Assembly (NCBI GenBank): GCA_030683195.1
Contig: JAUXQA010000319.1
Coordinates: 1-34,084 of the forward strand
DNA: 34,084 nucleotides
Direction: 5' to 3'
Origin: Rhodoferax sp.
Lineage (GTDB): Bacteria; Pseudomonadota; Gammaproteobacteria; Burkholderiales; Burkholderiaceae_C
In this document: in pieces, positions 1 through 7,699 of the stretch
How the letters are laid out: every line of letters begins with the position of its first letter
Position numbering within the stretch: position 1 is the first letter of the stretch
The notes under the pieces: generated by a model
What the model saw: only the letters and a program-made list of their open reading frames with translations
Told to the model about the DNA's origin: nothing
The model's database searches: none
Made by a program: the position numbers and the translations under genes

Positions 1-141
1 CAACTTGCCCTGAATAAGGCTTAAAGGTTGGCTGGGCTTTGAGTGAACAACCTGAACAGCTTTCCTGTAAGTGTTGGTTGGTTCAGGGCTACTGAACAAA
101 GCGATTTGAGTCGACTCAGGTGAATCCAAACGTGTTTGCAT
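1..141 (-). CDS. Probable plasmid replication initiator (Rep), N-terminal fragment cut by the window edge
   Basis: An open frame of 47 codons starts at ATG 141-139 on the minus strand and runs without a stop off the left edge. Its last visible residues (KAVQVVHSKPSQPLSLIQGKL) resemble the first conserved stretch of iteron-type plasmid initiators (Rep_3-like), where a Lys-Ala-Val-x-x-Val/Ile-His segment is followed by a Leu-Ser/Thr-Leu-Leu/Ile-Gln-x-Lys-Leu segment. An array of iterons and DnaA-box-like sites lies directly upstream of the frame, where the origin of such plasmids usually sits. No clear Shine-Dalgarno precedes the ATG, and TTG at 150-148 is an alternative start; a stop at 168-166 limits the frame. 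The family is inferred from a short stretch plus context, so the call is moderate. Confidence 0.5.
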   Translation of the reverse strand, partial: MQTRLDSPESTQIALFSSPEPTNTYRKAVQVVHSKPSQPLSLIQGKL

Positions 142-179
142 GGGTGGCAATTGTACGCAATACCGTCACCTTAAGGGTT

Positions 180-485
180 TTTTTCTTTAGCAATAGTCGG
201 ACAGCACCTGTTGTGTAATTTAGATAACGCTTTAGTCATTTAATACCTTTAGGCATCAAAAAACTAAATAAAATCAATAACTTAGATCATTCTAGGTGAC
301 TGTTTATGGGAGTGTAGGTGACTGTTTATGGGACATAAGGTGTGTGGATATGGGTGTGAGGTGACTGTTTATGGGACTTAAGGTATGTGGATATGGGCCT
401 TGAGGTGACTGTTTATGGGAAATCGATGATTTTCGATATCTAAGGTGACTGTTTATGGGATAAAAATCCCATAAACAGTCACCTT
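180..485. other. Probable replication origin (oriV) with iterons, DnaA-like boxes and AT-rich segment
   Basis: Positions 180-290 are strongly AT-rich, as in a DNA unwinding element. They are followed by five direct copies of GGTGACTGTTTATGGGA (295-311, 317-333, 360-376, 404-420, 444-460) and one inverted copy (467-483). Copies two to four alternate with two TGTGGATAT sequences (343-351, 386-394), each one base away from the inverted DnaA box TGTGGATAA. The iteron plus DnaA-like unit repeats with a 43-44 bp period. This arrangement next to a probable rep gene is the standard architecture of an iteron-controlled origin. Function is inferred. Confidence 0.65.
443..484. repeat. Perfect inverted iteron pair (19-bp arms, AAAA centre)
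   Basis: Positions 443-461 and 466-484 are exact inverted copies of AGGTGACTGTTTATGGGAT separated by AAAA. Two iterons therefore meet head to head. Paired inverted iterons near rep genes often serve as operators at which initiator dimers repress their own gene; here the palindrome is about 300 bp from the rep start, so a role in coupling or copy control is equally possible. Confidence 0.85.
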
Positions 486-619
486 TAGAAATAAATTGCA
501 ATCACGTGACCGAATAAATTGATGAAAACGGTAGTTTGATCTGGAAATGTATTTGACAAACGTCACCTTTCATCTATGAAAGCTGTGAATTTTGTAGCTT
601 GAATGTATTTTTTGACACC

Positions 620-1778
620 GCCCATAAACAGTCACCTTTAGGCCTTCCAGCAGTTCCGGTCCATGCACAAAGACAGTGTTTAGGTGGCAAAAAACACTGT
701 TTTTTCCATCATCAGCTACTTTTCAAAGAGGCCAATCAGTGGAGAGGTGATGCTTTATGGGAAATGTTGTCCCATAAAGCGTCACCTTTAGACCCTCGCC
801 ACAGTACCGCCTAGGTCGCCGTGATGATCTTGAGGTGGCAAAAAACGCTGTTCATCCCATAAAGTGTCACCTCGACACTGAGGGACCCTTGTGAAGGGTG
901 ACTGTTTAAGGGAAATACTGTCCCATAAACAATCACCTTTAGGCCCTCTCCACAGTGCCGGCCCAGGCGCCCGGATGGTCTCTTGAGGTGGCAAAAAACG
1001 CTGTTCGTCCCATAAACAGTCACCTTTCACTAAGGCCCACCGGCATTAAGGTGACGCTTTATGGGAAATTCGGTCCCCTAAAGCATCACTCTTTGGCCTT
1101 CTCCACAGTGCCAGCCCAGGTGCCGGGATGGTCTTGAGGTGGCAAAAAACGCTGTTTGTCCCATAAACAGTCACCTTTTACCAGGGCCCATCAGCATTAA
1201 GGTGACGCTTTATGGGAAATTCGGTCCCCTAAAGCATCACTCTTTGGCCTTCTCCACAGTGCCGACCAGGCGCCGGGATGATCTTGAGGTGTCAAAAACG
1301 CTGTTCATCCCATAAAGCGTCACCTCAACACTGATGGACCGATGTGAAGGGTGACTGTATATGGGAAATTAGGTCCCATAAAGCATCTCCCTTTGGCCTT
1401 CTCCACAGTGCCAGACCAGGCGCCGGGATGGTTATGAGGTGGCAAAAAACGCTGTTTGTCCCATAAACAGTCACCTTTTACCAGGGCCCATCAGCGTTAA
1501 GGTGACGCTTTATGGGAAATTCGGTCCTATAAAGCGTCACCTTTAGGCCTTCTCCACAGTGCCAGCCCAGGCGCCGGGATGGTTATGAGGTGGCAAAAAA
1601 CGCTGTTTGTCCCATAAACAGTCACCTTTCACTAAGGACCATCAGCATTAAGGTGACGCTTTATGGGAAATTCGGTCCTATAAAGCGTCACCTCTAGGCC
1701 TTCTCCACAGTGCCAACCCAGGCACCGGGATGGTTATGAGGTGGCAAAAAACGCTGTTTGTCCCATAAACAGTCACCT
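620..1778. repeat. ~151-bp tandem repeat array (seven to eight units) carrying inverted iteron pairs
   Basis: The marker GAGGTGGCAAAAAACGCTGTT, or a close variant, recurs at about 681, 832, 985, 1136, 1286, 1436, 1587 and 1738, giving spacings of 150-153 bp. Each unit holds a reverse iteron TCCCATAAACAGTCACC, then a forward variant GGTGACGCTTTATGGGA, then a second reverse variant, followed by a conserved stretch ending in GCGCCGGGATGGT. Reverse copies begin at 620, 770, 855, 921, 1008, 1074, 1159, 1225, 1308, 1374, 1459, 1525, 1610, 1676 and 1761; forward copies at 746, 897, 1050, 1201, 1350, 1501 and 1652. Some middle copies are decayed. No plausible gene lies inside; short open frames here are repeat-derived. 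It may titrate or pair Rep (incompatibility, copy control) or act as a partition site. Confidence 0.85.
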
Positions 1779-1786
1779 TCGGAAAA

Positions 1787-3589
1787 CTAGACCGACTCGG
1801 CGTATTGAATTAGGTTGCATTTCGGCAACTCCGCTTCCGCAATAAAGGGCGTTGGTACGTCACTGTATAGGGCAAAAAATCGTTCTTTGGCACGCGTCAT
1901 GGCAACATAAAAAAGACAGCGTTCAGCTTGCTCATGCGCTATCAAAGACCCATCATCGGGGGAAACAGAATCGATCAGAAAAACAGTATCGAACTCCAGT
2001 CCTTTGGACGAATGCATGGTGCACAGACGGATGGCTTCCGATCCCTGTTCTTTATCCTGAAGTCGGCCAAGGATAGATAGGCGCTTCGACAATTTTCCAT
2101 CCAAGGCGAGAAGTATTCGTTCAACATGCTCAAACGCCTCACGGACACGCTTTGTCTGAGATCGCATGGTGGAGGCGGACAGGCTTGACAACGCCAAATG
2201 GGACGCGTACCACTCGTAGACTTGGTCAATGACTTCAGGAATGAGCAGCGATATTTCGCCTTTTGCGAGTTTTAAGTTCCAAAGTTTGCAACTGGCGGCG
2301 ACGCTCTGAAGAAACTTTGCATCGGTGTCTGTTGCGTGATCCAGATCGGGAACCTCGCCGCCTGACAGGAAGGACGTGGCGTCATGACCGAGCTTCCTTT
2401 CAAGCTCACGCCGCAATTTGGCATCAAGCGGGAATATGGACAAGACCGGCTGAAAGGAGGATGTGCTGTTGTTGGTCAATGCCTGCAGCATGGAGATGGC
2501 GATGGCGACCGCAGGCAAGTCCCAAATTGAAGGGCCTTTCATGACGTAGGGTATGGCCTTTTCGTTGAGTGCCCTACCCATGGTTTGAAGTGGGAAGTTT
2601 GTTCGTGCAAGCACCGCCACTGACTCGCCAGGCTTGCGGGACTCCAGGACATAGCGCACGATGGCCGAACACTGTTGGTTCAAGCCGGCGAAACACTCAT
2701 GCCCCAAAACTCCGCCCGGACCGCGAGTGGACCGCTGGTTCTTGTCGATTCGATTGGGATCGTTGTTGGCAATCAACAATTTGGCGTGATGCACGATCTC
2801 TTGGCGACTTCTGAAGTTTTCTGAGAGGGCGATGGTCTTGGCGTTGGCCTCACGGCCGAATTTCTGCAGGCCAGCGTAACCCAACGCACTGCGCCATTCG
2901 TAAATCGTTTGATCGTCGTCCGCAACCAGGGTCGTGATAACGCCTTTGCGGGTGTGGGCCAGGATCATTTCAAGCTGGATTTCATCCGCGTCCTGCATCT
3001 CATCACCCAAAAGATGCGTTATTGGCAGGAGGGGCAACTGGCCATTGACCATCTGGGTGGCACAGTCGCGCATCACCATCGACAGGTCGGTCGAATTGGA
3101 GGTTTCCAGGCGCTTGTGATAAGCCACCACAAAGTCGTGTTGCTTGAAGTCGTCAAACTCGACTTGAGACTGATCCAGTGCGCCCTGATATTTTTCCAGC
3201 GCCAGTTGGAACTCCTTGCGTTCCTCAGGCATGAGGTCAAACAGCATGGCGTTGACCATGGCAGTCTTGGCGGGTGGGGCAATCAACCGAGGTGTGTTGC
3301 GCGCATGCTTTTGATAGTGTCGTAACGCGATTGAATGAAACGTGCCGCATATCAGTCTGGTACCGGGACTTTGGGCACGATCCGCCTGGAGTCGATTGAT
3401 CATTCTCTCGCGCATCTCGTCGGCAGCTGCGGAGGTAAATGTGACCATGCAAAGGCGATTTGCAGGATCATTCAGTATGTGAATTCCTTTTACAACCGAG
3501 GTCGATGTTTTGCCAGACCCCGGCCCTGCAAACAGGATCAGATTTTCACAGTAGACGGATGCCGCCTCTTGGCTGACTGTCAAAGCCAT
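1787..3589 (-). CDS. UvrD/Rep-type superfamily 1A DNA helicase
   Basis: The 600-residue protein carries the ordered SF1A helicase motifs: motif I GPGSGKTS (residues 22-29), motif Ia around TFTSAAADEMRER (50-62), motif II GDEMQD (195-200), motif III with DDDQTIYEWR, motif IV ENFRS, motif V TMHSSKGLEFD and motif VI YVAMTRAKERF. It should couple ATP hydrolysis to 3'-5' unwinding in the cytoplasm, serving plasmid replication or repair. It is shorter than UvrD or Rep (about 670-720 residues). The stop codon is about 10 bp from the last iteron of the array, so the gene runs towards the origin. Motif II reads GDEMQD where most relatives have VDExQD, but the catalytic Asp-Glu is present. The ATG at 3589 lacks a clear ribosome-binding site. 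Confidence 0.9.
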   Translation of the reverse strand: MALTVSQEAASVYCENLILFAGPGSGKTSTSVVKGIHILNDPANRLCMVTFTSAAADEMRERMINRLQADRAQSPGTRLICGTFHSIALRHYQKHARNTPRLIAPPAKTAMVNAMLFDLMPEERKEFQLALEKYQGALDQSQVEFDDFKQHDFVVAYHKRLETSNSTDLSMVMRDCATQMVNGQLPLLPITHLLGDEMQDADEIQLEMILAHTRKGVITTLVADDDQTIYEWRSALGYAGLQKFGREANAKTIALSENFRSRQEIVHHAKLLIANNDPNRIDKNQRSTRGPGGVLGHECFAGLNQQCSAIVRYVLESRKPGESVAVLARTNFPLQTMGRALNEKAIPYVMKGPSIWDLPAVAIAISMLQALTNNSTSSFQPVLSIFPLDAKLRRELERKLGHDATSFLSGGEVPDLDHATDTDAKFLQSVAASCKLWNLKLAKGEISLLIPEVIDQVYEWYASHLALSSLSASTMRSQTKRVREAFEHVERILLALDGKLSKRLSILGRLQDKEQGSEAIRLCTMHSSKGLEFDTVFLIDSVSPDDGSLIAHEQAERCLFYVAMTRAKERFFALYSDVPTPFIAEAELPKCNLIQYAESV

Positions 3590-3703
3590 GATCTAACCGA
3601 CATGATGCAATGCCCGGCAAACGTCAATCCAGTCCTTCTTGATCTGAACTTGTGTGTGCACAAAATCAAGACTATGGCGTGGAATGATCTGCCACGCTCC
3701 AGA

Positions 3704-4594
3704 TCAGGCGATGACCGGGGCCACAGGAGCGGACCCTGTCATTCCAGCATCGGCCGCATCTGTTGGTGCGTGCGAGTCGGTTTTGAATTTGACAGAGCGT
3801 TTTCGGTCTGCAGCGTTAGCGGCGGCAACACCTGTAGCAACCAGGGAATCAAGCACCGCACTGGCTTCATCCAGAGAAACATGAGAACCATGATCGTTTT
3901 CAGATGCATCGTATTCAGCCTGACCTTCTTGAACGATTTTCTCTGCATGGATGACGTCGTCTTCAACTAGATCACCGCGTGCAGCACGCATTCTCAAAGA
4001 CTCTTTGCGCAATTTGATGTGCTCATTGCGAACCAGGGCCGTGAATGAGCGGATGGCCCTGCGTCCTTCCAGTTCAGCTTTGCTGCGTTGGCTGCCATCC
4101 AGAATTCCATAAAGGGAGGCTGAACCGGTAAGTTGATAGTATTCATCAAGCTTGATCAGCAGGGAAATGAACGAGTAGGCGTGGGCTGCAATGATGGGAA
4201 TTGTCAGTCGTTGTGCCTGCAGGTAAACCGCATCTGGGGTAATGCCGTTGTTGCGAAAGAGAGCAGCGGTTTGTTCAATTCGCTTGGTCAAAAGGAGCTG
4301 CACAGCCGCAAGCTTTTCGCCGGTCATGCGGGCATAGTTGTCTAGCAGTTCCTGATTGAAGTCGGGGCGGCGGCGATAAACGCTTTCCAGGAACAGATAT
4401 CGTGACAGCAATTTGAAGTCCCTGCGATAGAAGCTCAAGGGAGCCGGCGAGCGAAGGGTTTCCGTCACGAAACGTACTGGATCGCGGAAGTCGCGAGCGA
4501 ATTCACTGCCAAATACTTCCGCCAAAGAGGCGATTCGAGGATCAGGAACAAGTTGATCTTGCAGGGCCGCAGTTGGTGTCGTTGTATCTGTCAT
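3704..4594 (-). CDS. AcaB/DUF1845-like protein (putative transfer regulator)
   Basis: This 296-residue soluble protein begins at ATG 4594, chosen because GGAGC lies 7 nt upstream; the open frame reaches further back but without a better start. A central segment (IPIIAAHAYSFISLLIKLDEY, then LEGRRAIRSF) lines up by eye with the P-x5-Y-x7-L-x3-D...RRAF pattern of the AcaB/PFL_4669 family of integrative conjugative elements. The N-terminus is rich in Arg and aromatic residues; the C-terminus is acidic then Ala-rich and probably disordered. A 34-bp inverted repeat thought to bind the FlhDC-like activator lies 76 bp upstream. In IncC plasmids AcaB and AcaCD reinforce each other, so a feedback role is a reasonable inference. 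The family match is weak and could be wrong. Confidence 0.4.
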   Translation of the reverse strand: MTDTTTPTAALQDQLVPDPRIASLAEVFGSEFARDFRDPVRFVTETLRSPAPLSFYRRDFKLLSRYLFLESVYRRRPDFNQELLDNYARMTGEKLAAVQLLLTKRIEQTAALFRNNGITPDAVYLQAQRLTIPIIAAHAYSFISLLIKLDEYYQLTGSASLYGILDGSQRSKAELEGRRAIRSFTALVRNEHIKLRKESLRMRAARGDLVEDDVIHAEKIVQEGQAEYDASENDHGSHVSLDEASAVLDSLVATGVAAANAADRKRSVKFKTDSHAPTDAADAGMTGSAPVAPVIA

Positions 4595-4669
4595 AAGTTT
4601 GCTCCAGTACGAAAATGCCTTGCGGCGGATAGTTCCAGCAAAGTTTAGAGGTCGTGTCTCTGCAGCTGT

Positions 4670-4703
4670 CCGAGCAAACACTCTTAATCTGGCATTTGCT
4701 CGG
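4670..4703. promoter_or_regulatory. 34-bp inverted repeat, candidate operator of the FlhDC-like activator (site 1)
   Basis: CCGAGCAAA (4670-4678) and TTTGCTCGG (4695-4703) are perfect inverted arms separated by 16 bp; the symmetry extends by two more bases on each side (GT...AC). It lies 76 bp upstream of the AcaB-like start. The same element with the same 34-bp length occurs at 18868, 24194 and 33927. Confidence 0.65.
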
Positions 4704-5117
4704 ACAACTGTGCTGTTTTCTTTTGGTCCAGGCATATCTTTCCAGATAGAATTACTGCAACTTTCAGTTACGCTGGAGTTAGTGGAGCTGGGACACTCAA
4801 ACTTTCCGAGCCATCTGCAAAGTAGAAAAGATGCGACGGCGTCTATCTGCGCGAAAGTGCCAGACAATATTGGAAGCACCCCCGGCTCTGCCCGGGGGCT
4901 GCGATTTCCAAATCACCCCATTTCAATTTCACATAGCTACGTGACAAAACCAAACACGCTTTGACAGTAATGAACTGTTTGGCGGGTATGGTTTTTTCAT
5001 GGGCGCAAGTCCTGAGAAGAGTCGGTCCGGGTTTACCTGGGCCGACGAGCTGACGTTGTCAGCCATATCAGTCGCTCTGAACTCCGGTTCAGCGCATGCT
5101 GCGAAAGCAGCTTTACA
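4704..5117. other. Intergenic region between divergent units
   Basis: No convincing gene is visible between the AcaB-like gene and the small peptide. A GC-rich hairpin (CCCCCGG 4879-4885 with CCGGGGG 4892-4898) has no U-tract on either strand, so it is not an obvious terminator. A TTGACA-like hexamer lies near 4962 without a well-spaced -10 partner. An open frame from 4999 that runs into the small peptide gene is probably not translated from its own first ATG, because it spans the structured leader. Confidence 0.4.
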
Positions 5118-5169
5118 TCAACCCTTGGGGCCAGTTCCCTTGGGGCTGGTTTCCCTTTGGAGATCCAGC
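5118..5169 (+). promoter_or_regulatory. Structured leader RNA with two mutually exclusive hairpins (copy 1)
   Basis: It begins with TCAACCCTTGGGGCCAG. One hairpin pairs CCAG (5131-5134) with CTGG (5146-5149) and CCC (5137-5139) with GGG. The alternative pairs GCTGG (5145-5149) with CCAGC (5165-5169) and TCC (5152-5154) with GGA (5159-5161), which would bury the ribosome-binding GGAG just before the ATG at 5170. The sequence opening and architecture match the leader at 11983-12042. There is no strong U-tract in this copy. Confidence 0.45.
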
Positions 5170-5310
5170 ATGAAAGCATTTGTCGTTTCCATCATCGTGG
5201 CCCTCGCAGCTATCGCTGCCGTGGCCAATTCTGCGCATACCAGCACAGAAAAGACAGTTCAGGCCGGCATCAGCCGTCTTGCAGCTGCCGAGGCTGCAGC
5301 TCTTAAGTAA
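5170..5310 (+). CDS. Small membrane or exported peptide (46 residues), unknown function
   Basis: ATG 5170 is preceded by GGAG at 5159-5162. The peptide opens MKAFVVSIIVALAAIAAVAN, which is a signal peptide or single membrane helix, with a possible cleavage after the Ala-Asn-Ser-Ala segment, and ends in a short Ala-rich, weakly amphipathic tail. I do not recognise a family. Its leader resembles that of the DUF3150 gene, suggesting shared control. A small membrane-active peptide such as a toxin or membrane regulator is one possibility, but nothing in the sequence proves it. A strong hairpin follows the stop. Confidence 0.5.
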   Translation: MKAFVVSIIVALAAIAAVANSAHTSTEKTVQAGISRLAAAEAAALK

Positions 5311-5314
5311 GGAC

Positions 5315-5346
5315 CTCAACACCCATGCATCTGCGTGGGTGTTGAG
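5315..5346 (+). terminator. Strong hairpin after the small peptide gene, without U-tract
   Basis: CTCAACACCCA (5315-5325) pairs with TGGGTGTTGAG (5336-5346), and the stem can be extended into the loop through a G-T pair. It begins 5 nt after the stop codon. The downstream sequence is not T-rich, so this may be an mRNA-stabilising or Rho-associated 3' end rather than a classical intrinsic terminator. Confidence 0.4.
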
Positions 5347-5400
5347 TGATCTTCATGATCTGTATGAAATATCCTCACCCATCACCCAGTGGAGGCCGCA

Positions 5401-6048
5401 ATGATTGCGCGCATGCACGGCTCTAGCGGCCACAACCCGCTTCAACAACCCCTTTTCTTTGTCGAGCCAGAACACCGTCATTTGATGACAGACATCTGGA
5501 ACAAAAAAATCTTTATCACTGAACAGCGCAAGCTCAAGGAAGAAAAGAAGGCTCACCAGAGGATCGAGGTCCTTGTCGCCAAGTCCCATGCGGAGGGCAT
5601 CACTTGGACAAATATCCAAAAGCTGTTGGATCGTCCGATCGGTCACTATCAAGCATCAGAACTGGACATCCAGCCAGCAACCGATGAACCGTCGCCCATC
5701 CATCATGTCGATGGGGTCACCGAGGAGCGTATTGAGTGGACAGAGCAGGCAATGCTCGATCTTCACGAAGGCGTACTCAACTATTCGCTCCAACTCCTGA
5801 GAACCAGGGGAAACGCGAAAGAAAAACTGGAAATCCTCAATTGGATCTGGGCAGACGATGTCTACGACTTCGTGACCAGAAAAATTCGAGGCGTCAATAA
5901 ACAAGTCCCGATACGGGCAGATCAAATACCCTTTTCATTCCAGACGTGCTGTCGTCTTAGCGGATACCGCTATGACTTGCTGCGCGATGGATTGGCTTGG
6001 GAGATGCGAACTGCACTTGCCGCATTGGGATTCCAACCACGGAATTAG
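5401..6048 (+). CDS. Hypothetical protein upstream of the CobS-like ATPase
   Basis: The 215-residue protein starts at ATG 5401 because GGAGG at 5392-5396 sits at ideal spacing; an in-frame ATG at 5389 is an alternative without such a site. It is soluble and charged. A central coiled-coil-prone stretch (EQRKLKEEKKAHQR) is followed by a conserved-looking C-terminal part with WIWADDVYDF and PFSFQTCCRL-GYRYDLLRDGL. The PFSFQxCC segment followed by an Arg-Glu-Gly-Leu-type helix recalls uncharacterised proteins encoded near cobS in integrative elements, but I cannot name a family. It ends 2 nt before the CobS-like gene and is presumably co-transcribed with it. Confidence 0.75.
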   Translation: MIARMHGSSGHNPLQQPLFFVEPEHRHLMTDIWNKKIFITEQRKLKEEKKAHQRIEVLVAKSHAEGITWTNIQKLLDRPIGHYQASELDIQPATDEPSPIHHVDGVTEERIEWTEQAMLDLHEGVLNYSLQLLRTRGNAKEKLEILNWIWADDVYDFVTRKIRGVNKQVPIRADQIPFSFQTCCRLSGYRYDLLRDGLAWEMRTALAALGFQPRN

Positions 6049-6050
6049 CA

Positions 6051-6995
6051 ATGAACAAAACAAAGTACAGCCTCTCAACAGAGTTCGGCCTGGATATCGA
6101 CCCACGAGCAATGATCGATGGTTACGAGTCCGGTCATCCTGCTGCGCCGCCTATTAAAGACGGGTACGTCTTTCAAAGGGTAAAGTTGCGAGACATCCTT
6201 GCCTTCTGGCAATCGGGATTCACGGCGCTAAAGATCATGGGCGACCCTGCCACTGGCAAGACATCGCTGATTGAGCAATGGCATGCGCACCTGCGTTGGC
6301 CGCTCTATAAAGTCGCATGCTCTCGTTCCACCGAGGCATGCCGATTGATTGGTCACCTTGTGCCCACAGAGACCGGAGGCCTGAAATGGGTCGATGGACC
6401 TGTATTGAGGGCTGCAAAAGAGGGCACAAGTGTTTTGCTCGATGAGTACAACACCATGGATCCCGATCAGGCGACCGGTTTGAATCTATTGCTGGATGGT
6501 TATTCGTTCACAGTGGAAGAAACCGGTGAAATCGTGGTCCCACAACCTGGATTTCGAGTTTTTGCAACTGAAAACTCGATTCAATCTCGTTTGAGTGTGA
6601 CGGGAAGGAACGTTCAGGATGTCGCTAACGATGATCGGTTCACGGTTATGGAAGCCGACTACTTGCCTGAGGACTTGGAAATCAAGGCGCTTTACAACGC
6701 CATGCTTGCAGCAAAAATTGCGGAGCCGGTGGCGGCGCAGCAAGCCAAGTTGGTCGTCGAGCTTGCCAATAAAGTTCGGATGGCATACCGCAATGAGGAA
6801 GACGGTATCGAGAAACCAATGAGCCACCGCGCGGCAATTCGCTGGGCAATTCTTGCGTCCAGATATCAAGGGGTTCCAATCGCAGAGGGCGGGCCCATGA
6901 TTTACGCGCTGCATCGAGCTTTTGCAATGAGCAAAGAAATGGCAGCCGTAGTCGATACATACGCCAGAGTGAAACTGGGTCTGCCGACAGCATGA
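6051..6995 (+). CDS. CobS/MoxR-like AAA+ ATPase
   Basis: This 314-residue AAA+ protein has a Walker A GDPATGKT (residues 64-71), a Walker B LLDEYN (Asp131-Glu132) and a sensor-1-like ATEN segment, the pattern of CobS/MoxR ATPases. ATG 6051 follows the previous stop by 2 nt; an upstream in-frame ATG lies within that gene. CobS-type ATPases work with a VWA-domain partner (CobT) to remodel or load metal into targets. Here the likely partner is the CobT-like protein at 13154-15337. The same CobS, DUF3150, CobT set occurs on SXT/IncC-type elements, where its task is unknown; no CobN chelatase subunit is present, so true cobalt insertion is unlikely. The stop overlaps the next start (ATGA). Confidence 0.85.
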   Translation: MNKTKYSLSTEFGLDIDPRAMIDGYESGHPAAPPIKDGYVFQRVKLRDILAFWQSGFTALKIMGDPATGKTSLIEQWHAHLRWPLYKVACSRSTEACRLIGHLVPTETGGLKWVDGPVLRAAKEGTSVLLDEYNTMDPDQATGLNLLLDGYSFTVEETGEIVVPQPGFRVFATENSIQSRLSVTGRNVQDVANDDRFTVMEADYLPEDLEIKALYNAMLAAKIAEPVAAQQAKLVVELANKVRMAYRNEEDGIEKPMSHRAAIRWAILASRYQGVPIAEGGPMIYALHRAFAMSKEMAAVVDTYARVKLGLPTA

Positions 6996-7690
6996 AAGAT
7001 TGCCGAAACGTCTTGTTTGACGTCTTTCAGAATCCTCTCTCGAAGTCGGTCTACGCCTTCGGTGAGTTGCCTGACAAGTCAACAATTGTCCTGGAAAGAA
7101 ACAGCGACAAGGGCCATGCGGTCCTGAGGTCGCTGCCAATTGTTTCGGCGATGCAATTGATGGGGAAAAAGCTCCGTCAGGGGTATATCCGTGGCAAGTC
7201 GATGATGTATTTCGACGCGGCTGAACAGGCATTTACCCACGTACACCCTGATCTCAGTTGGGGTGGGAAGAACTGGCTTTTGGCAGCGAAAGCCCCAACC
7301 GTTCAACAAGGGATCGATGCTGTTGTGGCGGCGATCAGAAAGGCGCCACCCAGCGTCATTCACCCTGTTGAAATTGATGCATGGGCACTTCGTCAACAAA
7401 ATAATGCGGCGTATATCGTCGCATTTAACGACCTTCCGGTCTGGAGTTTGATTCTCACCGAGACATCCCTTAAAGAAGGATGGCTCGTGCGGGCGAATTC
7501 GCATCTGTCAGGGGCACCGTCCTTACTGCCTTCCATGAACCCCATCGAATGGGACGACTGGCTTCAACAAGTTTTCGAGCTAGACCTGGTGCAGCGCACG
7601 CGCGTGGAGCTGGGTTTTACCTTCGACAACATTCATAAATCTGACTATCAGGAAATCATCGATTCCGAGAATTGGTCTGCACTCATTTGA
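6992..7690 (+). CDS. Hypothetical protein, translationally coupled to the CobS-like gene
   Basis: The 232-residue protein starts at ATG 6992, overlapping the TGA stop of the CobS-like gene by 4 nt, which points to translational coupling. It has no signal peptide, membrane helix or recognisable motif. The N-terminal half has beta-rich, Lys-containing stretches (VFQNPLSKSVYAFGEL, VLERNSDKGHAVLR); the C-terminal part is rich in Trp and acidic residues. I do not recognise a family. Position between the AAA+ ATPase and SSB suggests a role in the same DNA-metabolism module. Confidence 0.75.
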   Translation: MKDCRNVLFDVFQNPLSKSVYAFGELPDKSTIVLERNSDKGHAVLRSLPIVSAMQLMGKKLRQGYIRGKSMMYFDAAEQAFTHVHPDLSWGGKNWLLAAKAPTVQQGIDAVVAAIRKAPPSVIHPVEIDAWALRQQNNAAYIVAFNDLPVWSLILTETSLKEGWLVRANSHLSGAPSLLPSMNPIEWDDWLQQVFELDLVQRTRVELGFTFDNIHKSDYQEIIDSENWSALI

Positions 7691-7699
7691 AAGAATGTC

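Noticed and set aside
304..1137. Several 60-80 residue open frames on both strands
   Set aside because: They are translations of the iteron repeats, with no ribosome-binding sites and repeated peptide sequence.
620..1778. Possible CRISPR array
   Set aside because: The period is about 151 bp and whole units, not only short repeats, are similar. There are no unique spacers of 30-40 bp and no cas genes.
3335..3970. A 211-residue plus-strand open frame over the helicase start and AcaB-like end
   Set aside because: It overlaps two supported minus-strand genes and shows no motif.
6051..6995. True cobaltochelatase (cobalamin synthesis) role
   Set aside because: CobN and other cobalamin genes are missing, and the same CobS/CobT/DUF3150 set occurs on mobile elements without that pathway.
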